From the NCBI GenBank assembly GCA_027306585.1, contig DAHUZJ010000017.1:1-41861 (forward strand): a stretch of DNA of 41,861 nt, in the 5' to 3' direction. Below are positions 15,372 through 23,536 of the stretch, piece after piece. The stretch's first letter is position 1. Each line of letters begins with the position of its first letter. The stretch comes from Acidimicrobiaceae bacterium. Lineage in GTDB: Bacteria > Actinomycetota > Acidimicrobiia > Acidimicrobiales > RAAP-2. The notes under the pieces are model-generated. The model did not search any database. It was not told the DNA's origin and saw only the letters and a program-made list of their open reading frames with translations. The position numbers and the translations under genes are program-made.

Positions 15372-16918
15372 GCCCCGACGACCGCGGGATCGTGGCGTCG
15401 GCGAGCCGCCGCCATACGCCGGGCCGCCGCCACCGCCACCAGGAGCGCCGCCGCCTTGTGCCGGCATTCCTGGTCCTCGGCGGCCGGGTCGCTGTCGGCC
15501 ACGATGCCGGCACCGGCCTGGACGGTGGCCGCCCCGCCGGGTCCGACGACCATGGTGCGGATGGCGATGGCGGTGTCGAGGTTGCCCGAGAAGTCCAGGT
15601 AACCCACCACGCCGCCGTAGATCCCCCGCTTCGTGGGCTCGAGGTCGTCGATGATCTGCATCGCCCGCACCTTCGGTGCGCCCGACAGGGTGCCGGCGGG
15701 CAGGGTCGCGCGCAGCACGTCGACGGGGCCCTTGTCCGGGCGCAGGCGCCCGGACACCTGGGAGGTCAGGTGCATGATGTGGCTGTAGCGCTCGACCGTC
15801 ATCAGCTCGTCGACGTGCTCGGTGCCGAACGCCACCACCCGCCCGACGTCGTTGCGGGCGAGGTCGACGAGCATCACGTGCTCGGCCACCTCCTTCGGGT
15901 CCTCCAGCAGCTGTCCGGAGAGCAGCTCGTCCTCGGCGGGCGTCGCCCCCCGAGGCCGGGACCCGGCGATCGGCCGGGACGTGACCACGCCGTCGCGCAG
16001 TCGGACCATCGGCTCGGGCGACGAGCCGACGACCGTCACGTCCCCGGTCCGGAGGAAGTAGAGGTAGGGGCTCGGGTTGAGGAGGCGCAGGGCCCGGTAC
16101 ACCTCGAACGGCTCGACGTCGAGGTCGAGGTCGAACCGCTGGGACAGCACTACCTGGAAGATGTCGCCCCGGTGGATGTGCTCCTTGGCCGCGGCCACGG
16201 CGTCCTGGTAGGCGCCCGAGGTCATGGTCCGCCGGCAGTCCGCCGGCGGCTGACCGCGCGCCGGCAGGGGCACCGCCGCCGACGGCACGCCCCGGCCGCA
16301 GGCACGCGCCAGCTCCTCCAGGCGCTCGACCGCACCGGCACGGGCGGCGCCCAGGTCGTCCGCCGACCAGTCCGGATCGATCAGCACGTTGTCGACCAGC
16401 ACCACCCGCTGGAGCCAGTGGTCGAACGCCGCGAGCTGGCCGATCACCGCCAGGGCGGCGTCGGGGAACCCGAGGTCGTCGGGCGGGACGTCCGGAAGGT
16501 GCTCCACCTCACGCACGACGTCGTAGCCGAGGTAGCCCACCACCCCGGCGTAGAGCGGCGGAAGGCCGGGGAGGTGGGGTGCCCGGTAGGTGTCGAGCAG
16601 CTCCTCGAGCACGGCCAGCACGCCGCCGCCCGCCGGGACGGCGAGCGGCCCGTTGGCGACGACCTCGCGGCCACGGGCCGTGAGAGTGGCCAAGGGCGAC
16701 CGTCCCACGAACGAGTACCGTCCCCAGCGCTCGCCCCCCTCGACCGATTCGAGCAGGAACCCGGGACCGTCGCCGACCACGTTGGCGAAGGCGGCGACGG
16801 GGGTGACGGTGTCGGCGACGAGCTCGGCGTAGACGGGCACGATGCGGTGGCGACCGGCCAGGACGGCGAACTCCTCGGGGGTGGGGTGGACCGGCAGGCC
16901 AGCCCCGTCCCCGTCCAT
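15368..16918 (-). CDS. trpE: Anthranilate synthase component I
   Basis: TrpE converts chorismate to anthranilate using ammonia from TrpG. The ATG at 16918 overlaps the hisI stop (TGATG), giving 516 aa. The N-terminal tryptophan-sensing element LLESVEGGERWGRYSF is present, implying feedback inhibition. The chorismate-binding domain shows DIFQVVLSQRFD, NPSPYLYFLR, GSSPEPMVR, RPIAGSRPRG, HVMLVDLARNDVGRV, HLTSQVSG, LPAGTLSGAPKVRAM, GIYGGVVGY and the terminal AGAGIVADSDPAAEDQEC. The alternatives ADC synthase (PabB) and isochorismate synthase are less likely, given the LLES element and the location. No trpG or trpD is in the window. Confidence 0.95.
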   Translation of the reverse strand: MDGDGAGLPVHPTPEEFAVLAGRHRIVPVYAELVADTVTPVAAFANVVGDGPGFLLESVEGGERWGRYSFVGRSPLATLTARGREVVANGPLAVPAGGGVLAVLEELLDTYRAPHLPGLPPLYAGVVGYLGYDVVREVEHLPDVPPDDLGFPDAALAVIGQLAAFDHWLQRVVLVDNVLIDPDWSADDLGAARAGAVERLEELARACGRGVPSAAVPLPARGQPPADCRRTMTSGAYQDAVAAAKEHIHRGDIFQVVLSQRFDLDLDVEPFEVYRALRLLNPSPYLYFLRTGDVTVVGSSPEPMVRLRDGVVTSRPIAGSRPRGATPAEDELLSGQLLEDPKEVAEHVMLVDLARNDVGRVVAFGTEHVDELMTVERYSHIMHLTSQVSGRLRPDKGPVDVLRATLPAGTLSGAPKVRAMQIIDDLEPTKRGIYGGVVGYLDFSGNLDTAIAIRTMVVGPGGAATVQAGAGIVADSDPAAEDQECRHKAAALLVAVAAARRMAAARRRHDPAVVGA

Positions 16919-17409
16919 CACCGGTCCGGGACGGGTGCGGCCGACGCCGGCCGCGGGGCCCGCCGGGGCACGCCGGGGCCCAGCCCGACCTTGCGGTGGA
17001 AGCACGACCACTCCTTGGTGTGGCAGGCGGCGTCGCCGTGCTGGTCGATGAGCACGAGGAGCGCGTCCCCGTCGCAGTCGAGCCGGACCTCCCGCACGTA
17101 CTGACGGTCGCCGGACGTCTCGCCCTTGCACCAGAACTCCTGGCGGCTGCGGCTCCAGAACCAGGTCCGGCCGCTGGTGAGCGTGCGGCGGAGCGACTCC
17201 GCGTTCATGTAGGCGACGGTGAGGACGTCGCCACCCTCGGCGTCCTGGACGACCGCAGCGACGAGGCCTCGCTCGTCGTAGCGGACGGCCGCGACAAGTG
17301 CCTCGTCCACGTCCGACAGCGGCACGCCGGCCAGGATGTGGGTCGAGGCCGTCCCGGCCTCCCCGGCGACGGTCGTGCGCACGGCTGCGGGGGCGGGGGC
17401 GTCGGTCAC
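16918..17409 (-). CDS. hisI: Phosphoribosyl-AMP cyclohydrolase
   Basis: HisI opens the adenine ring of PR-AMP, the third step of histidine synthesis. The GTG at 17409 overlaps the stop of the GroES-like gene (GTGA) and gives 163 aa. The core has TVAYMNAESLRRTL, FWSRSRQEFWCKGETSG, DCDGDALLVLIDQ and the zinc-ligand region AACHTKEWSCFHR. The N-terminus has ~25 extra Ala/Thr-rich residues and the C-terminus ~20 extra residues. HisE is not fused and not present nearby. Confidence 0.95.
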   Translation of the reverse strand: MTDAPAPAAVRTTVAGEAGTASTHILAGVPLSDVDEALVAAVRYDERGLVAAVVQDAEGGDVLTVAYMNAESLRRTLTSGRTWFWSRSRQEFWCKGETSGDRQYVREVRLDCDGDALLVLIDQHGDAACHTKEWSCFHRKVGLGPGVPRRAPRPASAAPVPDR

Positions 17410-17750
17410 AGGTACAGCCCCGTGCCGCCGTCGATCCGCTCGGACGCCACGGCGTGGATGTCGCGCTCGCGCAGGATCACGTACTCCTCGCCCTGCACCT
17501 CCACCTCGAAGCGGTCCTCCGGGTTGAACAGGACGTTGTCGCCGGGCTTGACGGCCCGGACGTGCGGGCCGACGGCCACGGCCTCGGCCCACGCGAGGCG
17601 CCGGGACACCTGCGCGGTCGCCGGGATGAGGATGCCCGCACGCGACCGCCGCTCGCCGTCGGCCGGGGTCACCTGGACGAGCACGCGGTCGAACAGGACC
17701 GTGATCGGCTGCTTCGCCGTGCTGGCCAGGGAGGATCCGGAAGATGCCAC
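17406..17750 (-). CDS. GroES/Cpn10-like protein embedded in the his operon
   Basis: A 114-aa protein matching the Cpn10 fold: ITVLFDRVLVQVTP, RSRAGILIPATAQ, AEAVAVGPHVRAVKPGDNV and EEYVILRERDIHAV. In GroES the mobile loop has GG-IV(L); here it is RRSRAGILIPA, so GroEL contact may be altered. The C-terminus continues 15 residues past the usual end. The GTG at 17750 is preferred over an upstream GTG (17768) because TACCGT lies exactly 6 nt before it, suiting a leaderless start. It sits 82 bp after hisF, and its stop overlaps hisI. It is probably not the main GroES, as no groEL is adjacent. The role is unknown. Confidence 0.85.
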   Translation of the reverse strand: MASSGSSLASTAKQPITVLFDRVLVQVTPADGERRSRAGILIPATAQVSRRLAWAEAVAVGPHVRAVKPGDNVLFNPEDRFEVEVQGEEYVILRERDIHAVASERIDGGTGLYL

Positions 17751-17756
17751 ACAGGC

Positions 17757-17762
17757 ACGGTA
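17757..17762 (-). promoter_or_regulatory. Candidate -10 (TACCGT) for GroES-like/hisI/trpE
   Basis: TACCGT lies 6 nt before the GTG at 17750, within the 82-bp hisF to GroES-like gap. This would be an internal promoter of the his-trp train giving a leaderless message. Confidence 0.45.
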
Positions 17763-17832
17763 CCGCACCGGCGGGCCGGCTCGATCACGGGGGGCCCGAC
17801 GCCAGCAGGGTCACGCGGGCCGACCGCCAGGG

Positions 17833-18606
17833 TCAGGCGGGGCGGACCGGTACGCCCCGTGCCGCCAGGTGGGCCTTGGCCTCGGCCACCGTGTGCTCGC
17901 GCCGGTGGAAGATCGACGCCGCCAGCACGGCGTCGGCGCCACCCTCGAGCGCACCGGCCACCAGGTGGTCCAGCGTCCCCACGCCACCGGAGGCGATGAC
18001 GGGCACGTCCACGGCGTCCACCACCTCGCGGGTGAGGGCGACGTCGAAGCCGTCGCGGGTGCCGTCGCGGTCCATCGAGGTGAGCAGCACCTCCCCGGCC
18101 CCCAGGCCGGCGGCCCGGGCCGCCCACTCCACGGCGTCCACCCCCGTGGGGCGCCGGCCGCCGTGGGTGTAGACCTCCCAGCCGCCGGGGCCCCCGGGAG
18201 CGGTCCGGGCCCGGGCGTCGATCGCCACCACCACGCACTGGGCCCCGAACTCCGCCGCCAGCTCCTCCACCAGCGCCGGCCGGTCCAGGGCGGCCGTGTT
18301 GACCGCGACCTTGTCGGCACCCGCCCGCAACAGGCGGCGCCCATCCTCCGCCGTGCGCACGCCCCCGCCCACGGTGAGCGGGATGAAGACCTGCTCGGCC
18401 GTCCGGGCCACCACCTCGACCATGGTGTCCCGGCCCTCCGACGACGCCGTGATGTCGAGGAACGTGACCTCGTCGGCCCCCTCGGCGTCGTAGCGGGCTG
18501 CCAGCTCGACCGGGTCCCCGGCGTCGACGAGGTCCACGAACCGGACCCCCTTCACCACCCGGCCGGCGGTCACGTCCAGGCAGGGGATCACGCGGACGGT
18601 GCGCAC
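17833..18606 (-). CDS. hisF: Imidazole glycerol phosphate synthase, cyclase subunit
   Basis: HisF uses ammonia from HisH to form IGP and AICAR. The GTG at 18606 gives 257 aa starting [20 protein letters not shown], the normal length, and overlaps the end of hisA by 19 nt. Catalytic Asp residues lie in PCLDV and LTSMDRDGT. The phosphate sites [11 protein letters not shown] and [11 protein letters not shown] are present, with VAIDARAR and the ammonia-gate region intact. HisH is encoded two genes upstream. Confidence 0.97.
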   Translation of the reverse strand: MRTVRVIPCLDVTAGRVVKGVRFVDLVDAGDPVELAARYDAEGADEVTFLDITASSEGRDTMVEVVARTAEQVFIPLTVGGGVRTAEDGRRLLRAGADKVAVNTAALDRPALVEELAAEFGAQCVVVAIDARARTAPGGPGGWEVYTHGGRRPTGVDAVEWAARAAGLGAGEVLLTSMDRDGTRDGFDVALTREVVDAVDVPVIASGGVGTLDHLVAGALEGGADAVLAASIFHRREHTVAEAKAHLAARGVPVRPA

Positions 18607-19352
18607 GACGCCATCGCCTCCTCGAGGTCCACCCGGCCGTCCACCAGCGCCCGGCCCACCACGGCCCCGGCCAGGGCACGGCCGGTCGCCGGGCCGCGCA
18701 GGGCCGCCAGCGCGTCCACGTCGGCGAGCGCCCCGACCCCGCCCGACGCCACGACGGGCAGCTCGGTCCCGTCCAGCACGTGGCGCAGCCCATCGAGGTC
18801 CGGGCCGGCGAGCGTGCCGTCCCGGTCGATGGCCGTCACGACGACGGCACCGAGCGGGACGCCGGCCAGGGCGCGCAGCACCTCGTCGACCGTGCGCCCC
18901 GAACCCTCCAGCCACCCCCGGGCGGCGGCTTCGAGGAGACCATCGGGTCGGCGGCGGTAGTCCAGCCCCAGCGCGACCCGGCCCGGATGGCGCGACGCCG
19001 CACGGCGGGCGAGCTCGGGGTCCTCGAGTGCGGCCGTGCCCAGCACCACCCGGGTCACCCCTGCGGCCAGCCACCCGTCGACGGCCGCGTCGGTCCGCAC
19101 GCCCCCGCCCACCTGGACGGCCACCCCCCGGTTCGTCGCCAGCTCCACCAGTGACGCCACGGCGCGGTGGTTGGTCGGCCGGCCGGTCCGTGCGGCGTCG
19201 AGATCGACCACGTGGACCCACCGGGCCCCGGCGGCGAGGTACCGCTCGGCCACCTCTTGCGGGTCGCCGTAGGTGGTGGAGCGGTCGAAGTCCCCTTGCA
19301 CCAGGCGGACCGCCAGGCCGTCCACGAGGTCGATGGCCGGCAGCAGGTCCAT
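18588..19352 (-). CDS. hisA: ProFAR isomerase HisA (PriA-like in parts)
   Basis: HisA isomerises ProFAR to PRFAR. The ATG at 19352 overlaps the hisH stop (TGATG), giving 254 aa. Catalytic Asp residues are in [10 protein letters not shown] and [15 protein letters not shown]. The phosphate sites [11 protein letters not shown] and [12 protein letters not shown] are clear. In many actinobacteria this locus encodes PriA, which also does the TrpF reaction. Parts such as [10 protein letters not shown] and [13 protein letters not shown] recall PriA, but a separate trpF is present here, so a single-function HisA is likely. The sequence alone does not settle this. Confidence 0.95.
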   Translation of the reverse strand: MDLLPAIDLVDGLAVRLVQGDFDRSTTYGDPQEVAERYLAAGARWVHVVDLDAARTGRPTNHRAVASLVELATNRGVAVQVGGGVRTDAAVDGWLAAGVTRVVLGTAALEDPELARRAASRHPGRVALGLDYRRRPDGLLEAAARGWLEGSGRTVDEVLRALAGVPLGAVVVTAIDRDGTLAGPDLDGLRHVLDGTELPVVASGGVGALADVDALAALRGPATGRALAGAVVGRALVDGRVDLEEAMASCAPSA

Positions 19353-20020
19353 CACCGGGCACCGGCGGGGACGGCGGCGTCGGCGGCCGAACAGCGGGCG
19401 ACGAAGTTGGCCAGGATGGCGAGGCCGGTGGTGCCCGACTTCTCGGGGTGGAACTGGGTCCCCCAGACCGGTCCCGCTTCGGCCGCCGCGGCCACCGCGC
19501 CGCCGTAGTCGCAGGTGGCCACCGTCTCGGGTCCCACCTCGGGGGCGTACGAGTGGACGAAGTAGACCCAGGGGGCGCTCCCCAGCCCCTCGAGCAGCCC
19601 GGATGTCGTCCCCGGCCGACGGTCGAGGACGTTCCATTGCATCTGCGGGTGCTTCACCCCCGGCGAGAGACGCCGCACCGTCCCCGCGAAGACGCCCAGC
19701 CCCGGCACTCCCGGGCTCTCCTCCGAGCCGGCGTAGAGCAGCTGGAACCCTACGCAGATGCCGAGGAACGGCACCCCGGCGTCGATGGCCCTGCGTGCCG
19801 CCGTGGCCAGCCCCGACGCCTCGAGCGCTCGGGCGCACGGACCGAAGGCGCCCACGCCCGGCAGCACCACGCCCCGGACCCCGGCGACCTCCGCGGGGTC
19901 GCGGACGAGGCGAGCCGCAGCGCCGAGGTGCTGCAGGGCCTTCTCGGCCGACCGGAGGTTGCCGATGCCGTAGTCGAGGACGGCGATGGCAGTGCCGTCA
20001 CGCGGCGGCGCCGCGCTCAC
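19352..20020 (-). CDS. hisH: Imidazole glycerol phosphate synthase, glutaminase subunit
   Basis: HisH hydrolyses glutamine to feed ammonia to HisF. The GTG at 20020 gives 222 aa. The triad is visible: Cys in [13 protein letters not shown], and His/Glu in [12 protein letters not shown]. The N-terminus [32 protein letters not shown] and [10 protein letters not shown] are standard. The usual LGICLGMQ is LGICVGFQ here, a conservative change. The start lies in the first copy of a 26-bp tandem duplication that separates it from the hisB stop. Confidence 0.96.
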   Translation of the reverse strand: MSAAPPRDGTAIAVLDYGIGNLRSAEKALQHLGAAARLVRDPAEVAGVRGVVLPGVGAFGPCARALEASGLATAARRAIDAGVPFLGICVGFQLLYAGSEESPGVPGLGVFAGTVRRLSPGVKHPQMQWNVLDRRPGTTSGLLEGLGSAPWVYFVHSYAPEVGPETVATCDYGGAVAAAAEAGPVWGTQFHPEKSGTTGLAILANFVARCSAADAAVPAGAR

Positions 20021-20066
20021 CGGCCGCCCTTGGTGGACGGGCTCACAGGGCGCCCTTGGTGGACGG
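20015..20066. repeat. 26-bp tandem duplication at the hisB-hisH junction
   Basis: Two adjacent 26-bp units (20015-20040 and 20041-20066) match at 24 positions. Each contains GCTCAC (GTGAGC on the coding strand) and CGCCCTTGGTGGACGG. The hisB stop is in the second copy and the hisH GTG in the first. The ancestral junction was probably one GTGA overlap like its neighbours, later split by duplication. The 26-nt unit shifts frame, so only the first-copy GTG is in frame with hisH. Confidence 0.85.
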
Positions 20067-20696
20067 GATGGCGTTCCCCTCGCGCCGGACGGCGTCGCGC
20101 AGGGCCCGGGCGACGCCCTTGAAGGTGGCCTCCACCACATGGTGGGTGTTGCGGCCCTCCTTGCGCCGCACGTGCAGCGTCACCTTGGCGGCGGTCACGA
20201 ACGCCCGCCAGAACTCCTCGGCCAACTGCGGGTCGAACGGCGGCGTGCCGAGCCCGGCCGTGTCGGGGGCGAACGGCACGTCGTAGGCCAGGTACGGGCG
20301 ACCGCTCAGGTCGAGCGCCACTTCGACCAGCGCCTCGTCGAGGGGCAGCAGCAGCGAGGCGAACCGGCGCACCCCCGCCTTGTCCCCCAGGGCCTCGGCC
20401 AGGCACTCCCCCAGCACGATGCCGACGTCCTCCACCGTGTGGTGGGCGTCCACCGCCAGGTCCCCCTCGGCCCGCACCCTGAGGTCGAACCCGCCGTGGC
20501 GACCCAGCTGCTCGAGCATGTGGTCGAAGAACGGGAGCCCCGTCGTCACCTCGGTGATGCCCGAGCCGTCGACGACGAGAAGGGCGTCGACGGACGTCTC
20601 CTTCGTGGACCGCCGGCGCTCGGCCCGCCGCACGGCGCCAGCCACCGGCATCGCCCCCGCCGTCCCGCCTCCCGTCCCGCCTGCTGTCGCCGTCAC
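20043..20696 (-). CDS. hisB: Imidazoleglycerol-phosphate dehydratase
   Basis: HisB dehydrates IGP to imidazole acetol phosphate using Mn2+. The GTG at 20696 overlaps the hisC stop (GTGA), giving 217 aa. An internal ATG 16 codons on would remove an Ala/Gly-rich leader (TATAGGTGGGTAGAMPVAGA) and begin closer to the conserved core. Metal-ligand motifs are LPFFDHMLEQLGRHGGFDL, DAHHTVEDVGIVLGE and NTHHVVEATFKGVARALRDA. It is monofunctional, without the phosphatase domain of enterobacterial HisB. The C-terminus AIPSTKGAL ends in a duplicated 26-bp unit. Confidence 0.96.
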   Translation of the reverse strand: MTATAGGTGGGTAGAMPVAGAVRRAERRRSTKETSVDALLVVDGSGITEVTTGLPFFDHMLEQLGRHGGFDLRVRAEGDLAVDAHHTVEDVGIVLGECLAEALGDKAGVRRFASLLLPLDEALVEVALDLSGRPYLAYDVPFAPDTAGLGTPPFDPQLAEEFWRAFVTAAKVTLHVRRKEGRNTHHVVEATFKGVARALRDAVRREGNAIPSTKGAL

Positions 20697-21778
20697 GCCA
20701 CGACCTCCTCCAGGGCGCCGAGGAAGCGCCCGTTCTCCTCGGGGGTGCCGACCGTCACCCGCAGGCACCCGTCGAGCCCTTCCCAGCTCGAGCAGTTGCG
20801 CACGAGCACCCCGTGGTCGAGCAGCGCCTTCCACACGTCGTCGGCCGAACGGGTCCGCGGGCGAAAGAGGATGAACGACGCGTCCGACGGCCACGACTCG
20901 ACCGGCAGGGCCGTCAAGCCGGCCGCCACCCGGCCGCGTTCCTCGGTGACCAGCGCCACCCGCTGGGCCATCTCCTCTCGGTACCGCAGCGCCAGCGTGC
21001 CGGCGAGCTGGGTCGGCGTCGACAGGTGGTACGGCAGCACGACGGCCTCGCAGCCGGCCACCACCTCGGGGTCCGCCACCAGGTAGCCGAGGCGGGACGC
21101 GGCCATCGCCCACGTCTTGGAGAAGGTCCGGACCACGACGAGGCCGCGGGTCGCCTCCGCATCCTCCACGCCCCCCGCCCGGAGGTCCAGGGCCGACGAG
21201 CGGGCGAACTGCCCGTAGGCCTCGTCGACCACGAGGAGGCCGGGTGCGGCCGCCAGCAGCCGGCCGACGAGCTCCGTCGGCTCGACCCGACCGGTCGGGT
21301 TGTTGGGCGAGCAGAGGAAGGTCAGCGCCGGGCGGTGGGCGGCGAGCAGGCGCTCCGCCTCGTCCCCGTCCACGGCGAAGTCGGCCGTGCGGGCGCCGCG
21401 CACCACCGCGGTCGCCGTCACCCGGGCGATGTGGCCGTGGAGGGCGTACGTCGGCTCGAAGACCACCGCCGTGCGCCCGGCGCCACCGAAGGCGAGCAGC
21501 AGGCACTGGAGCACCTCGTTCGACCCGTTGGCGCAGAAGACCTCCTCGGGCGACACGCCGTGCAGCTCGGCGAGCCCGGACCGCAGGGCGGCGGCGCCCC
21601 GGTCGGGGTAGCGGTGGAAGTCGAGGCGCGCCAGCTCGTCGGCCAGCTCCCGGCGCCAGGCGTCGGGCGGCGGCAGCGGTGACTCGTTGGTGTTGAGGCG
21701 GACCTCGGCCGGCACCTGCGGCGAGTGGTAGCCGCTCAGGGCCGCCAGGTCCGGGCGGAGCGGGACGAGGGGGCTCAT
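20693..21778 (-). CDS. hisC: Histidinol-phosphate aminotransferase
   Basis: This PLP-dependent class I/II aminotransferase makes L-histidinol phosphate. The ATG at 21778 gives 361 aa. It shows RLNTNESPLPPP, ANGSNEVLQCLLLAF, FLCSPNNPTGRV, VVDEAYGQFA and the PLP Lys in VRTFSKTWAMAASRLGYLV, with FILFRPR and CLRVTVGTPEENGRFL near the end. It follows hisD after 16 bp and overlaps hisB by 4 nt. Confidence 0.96.
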   Translation of the reverse strand: MSPLVPLRPDLAALSGYHSPQVPAEVRLNTNESPLPPPDAWRRELADELARLDFHRYPDRGAAALRSGLAELHGVSPEEVFCANGSNEVLQCLLLAFGGAGRTAVVFEPTYALHGHIARVTATAVVRGARTADFAVDGDEAERLLAAHRPALTFLCSPNNPTGRVEPTELVGRLLAAAPGLLVVDEAYGQFARSSALDLRAGGVEDAEATRGLVVVRTFSKTWAMAASRLGYLVADPEVVAGCEAVVLPYHLSTPTQLAGTLALRYREEMAQRVALVTEERGRVAAGLTALPVESWPSDASFILFRPRTRSADDVWKALLDHGVLVRNCSSWEGLDGCLRVTVGTPEENGRFLGALEEVVA

Positions 21779-21794
21779 GACCGGAGTGGCCAGC

Positions 21795-23075
21795 TCACGA
21801 GCGGAGGCGGATGGCGTCGGCGTGGGCCGGCAGCCCTTCGGTGGTGGCGAGCGTCACCACGTGCGGCCCGAGCCGCTCGAGGGCCGACCGGTCGGCCGTC
21901 ACCGCGTGGATGTGGCGGCGGAAGTCGTCCGGGCGCAGCGCCGAGGCGAACCGTGCCGTGCGGTTGGTGGGCAGGACGTGGTTGGGGCCGGCGGCGTAGT
22001 CGCCGAGCGCCGCCGGCGACCACCGGCCGCAGAAGACCGCGCCGGCCGCACGTACCAGGGGCAGGAGGCCCTCGGCCTCGTCGACCATCAGCTCGAGGTG
22101 CTCGGGAGCCACCACGTTGGCCACGGCCATCGCTTGCTCCGGCCCGTCCACCAGGCAGGCGTACCCTCCGCTCGCCAGCGTCCGCTCGAGGTCGGCCCGC
22201 CGGGGCGACGCGGCCACGATCCGGTCGACCTCCCGCTCGATCTCCTCCGCCTTGGCCGCTGTCCAGGTCACCAACCACGCCAGCCCGTCAGGCCCGTGCT
22301 CCGCTTGGACCACGATGTCCACCGCCGCCAGTGACGGCGGGGTTGTCGGACCGGCGACCACGACGACCTCGGACGGGCCGGCGAACGCCGAGGCGACGCC
22401 CACGATCCCCGACACCTGCCGCTTCGCCTCGGCCACGTAGCGGTTGCCGGGACCGACGAGGACGTCGACCCTCCGGATGGTGTCGGTGCCGTAGGCCATG
22501 GCCGCCACCGCCTGTGCGCCGCCCACGGCGTACACCTCGTCGACGCCAGCGATCGCCGCCGCGGCCAGTGAGGCGTCGTCGACGCGCCCGTCGGGGCCGG
22601 GGGGCACGCACAGCACCACTTCGGCCACCCCGGCAACCCGTGCCGGCACGGCACACATCAGCACCGTCGACGGGTAGCGGGCACGGCCGCCCGGCGCGTA
22701 GCACCCGGCCCGGTCCACCGGTCGCACGAGGTGCCGGACGCGCAGGCCGTCGTCGACGAAGTCGCCCGGCGGCGAGCCTTCGTGCGCGTGGTACGCCCGG
22801 ATCTGGCGCTGGGCCACCTCCAGGGCCTCCCGCAGCGCGGCCGGCACCCGCTCCGCGGCCGCCGCCACCTCGGCGTCGGGGACCCGCAGCTCGGCGAGGT
22901 CCACGCGGTCCAGCTCGGCGGTCAGGGCACGCACGGCGTCGTCGCCCTCGTCCCGGACGCGCGCCAGGATGGCGGCCACCACGTCGTGGACGTCGCGCCC
23001 GGGATCGGCGGGGCGCGGCAGGACGGGGTCGAGCGGGCCGGCGTGGCCACGGACGTCGAGTCGTTGGAGCGGCAC
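21795..23075 (-). CDS. hisD: Histidinol dehydrogenase
   Basis: HisD oxidises histidinol to histidine in two NAD-dependent steps at a zinc site. The GTG at 23075 gives 426 aa. It shows GCYAPGGRARYPSTVLM, VGPGNRYVAEAKR, GVASAFAGPSEVVVVAG, zinc-ligand region VVQAEHGPDG, APEHLELM, and GDYAAGPNHVLPT with its zinc ligands. It is the first gene of the 12-kb his-trp train. A TAGCAT hexamer 9 nt upstream is the likely -10. Confidence 0.97.
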   Translation of the reverse strand: MPLQRLDVRGHAGPLDPVLPRPADPGRDVHDVVAAILARVRDEGDDAVRALTAELDRVDLAELRVPDAEVAAAAERVPAALREALEVAQRQIRAYHAHEGSPPGDFVDDGLRVRHLVRPVDRAGCYAPGGRARYPSTVLMCAVPARVAGVAEVVLCVPPGPDGRVDDASLAAAAIAGVDEVYAVGGAQAVAAMAYGTDTIRRVDVLVGPGNRYVAEAKRQVSGIVGVASAFAGPSEVVVVAGPTTPPSLAAVDIVVQAEHGPDGLAWLVTWTAAKAEEIEREVDRIVAASPRRADLERTLASGGYACLVDGPEQAMAVANVVAPEHLELMVDEAEGLLPLVRAAGAVFCGRWSPAALGDYAAGPNHVLPTNRTARFASALRPDDFRRHIHAVTADRSALERLGPHVVTLATTEGLPAHADAIRLRS

Positions 23076-23084
23076 GGGGCCTCG

Positions 23085-23090
23085 ATGCTA
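23085..23090 (-). promoter_or_regulatory. TAGCAT -10 element for the his-trp train
   Basis: TAGCAT on the minus strand ends 9 nt before the hisD GTG, predicting a start site about 2 nt upstream of the gene. The short leader leaves no room for a his attenuator or T-box here. No clear -35 is visible. Confidence 0.5.
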
Positions 23091-23201
23091 CCCGTGTGGC
23101 TGGGCGTCGCCCGCTGCGGCCCGGCCATCGGCCGCCGGTCTCTCGCCCGCCGCGGCCCGGCCTCCCGCGCCGGCGAGGGGCGCGGCCCCCGGCCGGTGCG
23201 C

Positions 23202-23207
23202 CATCAT
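23202..23207 (+). promoter_or_regulatory. CATCAT -10-like element for the 65-aa protein
   Basis: CATCAT is followed by exactly 6 nt and then the ATG at 23214, the spacing seen at other likely leaderless genes here. It lacks the first T of TANNNT, so it is a weaker match. Confidence 0.35.
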
Positions 23208-23213
23208 CGGGCC

Positions 23214-23411
23214 ATGGCAGCCCGGGCAGAGCTCTCTTCACTGGCCTCGACCCTGACGGAGGTCGCCCACCGCGTCACCGGGCTCGCCGAGCAGGCGCGC
23301 GACGAAGGCGACGCCGACGTGGCGGCAGAGCTGTTCTCCGTCGAGCGCGCGCTCAACGGCGCGTTGCGGCGACTGGAGCGGGCCGCCGGCCCCGCAGGAT
23401 CCGGGGGGTAG
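23214..23411 (+). CDS. Small helical protein, function unknown
   Basis: A 65-aa reading frame divergent from hisD (ATG at 23214). The protein is mostly amphipathic helix: ELSSLASTLTEVAHRVTGLA, then acidic ARDEGDADVAAELFSVERAL and NGALRRLERAA, ending in a short Gly/Pro tail. It has no signal peptide, cysteine or catalytic motif. It has the look of a real small coiled-coil protein rather than a shadow: balanced composition, no opposing gene. I do not recognise a family. Confidence 0.65.
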   Translation: MAARAELSSLASTLTEVAHRVTGLAEQARDEGDADVAAELFSVERALNGALRRLERAAGPAGSGG

Positions 23412-23536
23412 CACGGGGCGCCGAGGTCCCGGGTGCGCCTAGGTCCCGGGCGTGCCGGGTGGGCGGGGTGGGCGGGGTGGGCCGGGCGTGACAGCGGACG
23501 CTGGGTGACGGTCGCGGTGGGCGCCGGGACGCGCCG

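Noticed and set aside
15368-16918. Calling this chorismate enzyme PabB or isochorismate synthase
   Set aside because: It has the LLES tryptophan-sensing element and lies in the trp genes; a separate menF-type enzyme is encoded at 28927-30459.
17751-17768. GTG at 17768 as the start of the GroES-like gene
   Set aside because: The start at 17750 has TACCGT exactly 6 nt upstream, and the extra six residues (VRYRAC) add nothing typical of the family.
20041-20046. The second GTGAGC (in the repeat copy next to hisB) as the hisH start
   Set aside because: It is 26 nt upstream of the real start and out of frame with hisH.
23412-23536. A further small gene between the 65-aa protein and the PIN gene
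   Set aside because: The stretch is Gly-rich simple sequence (GGGTGGGCGGGGTGGGC type) with no plausible start or coding pattern.
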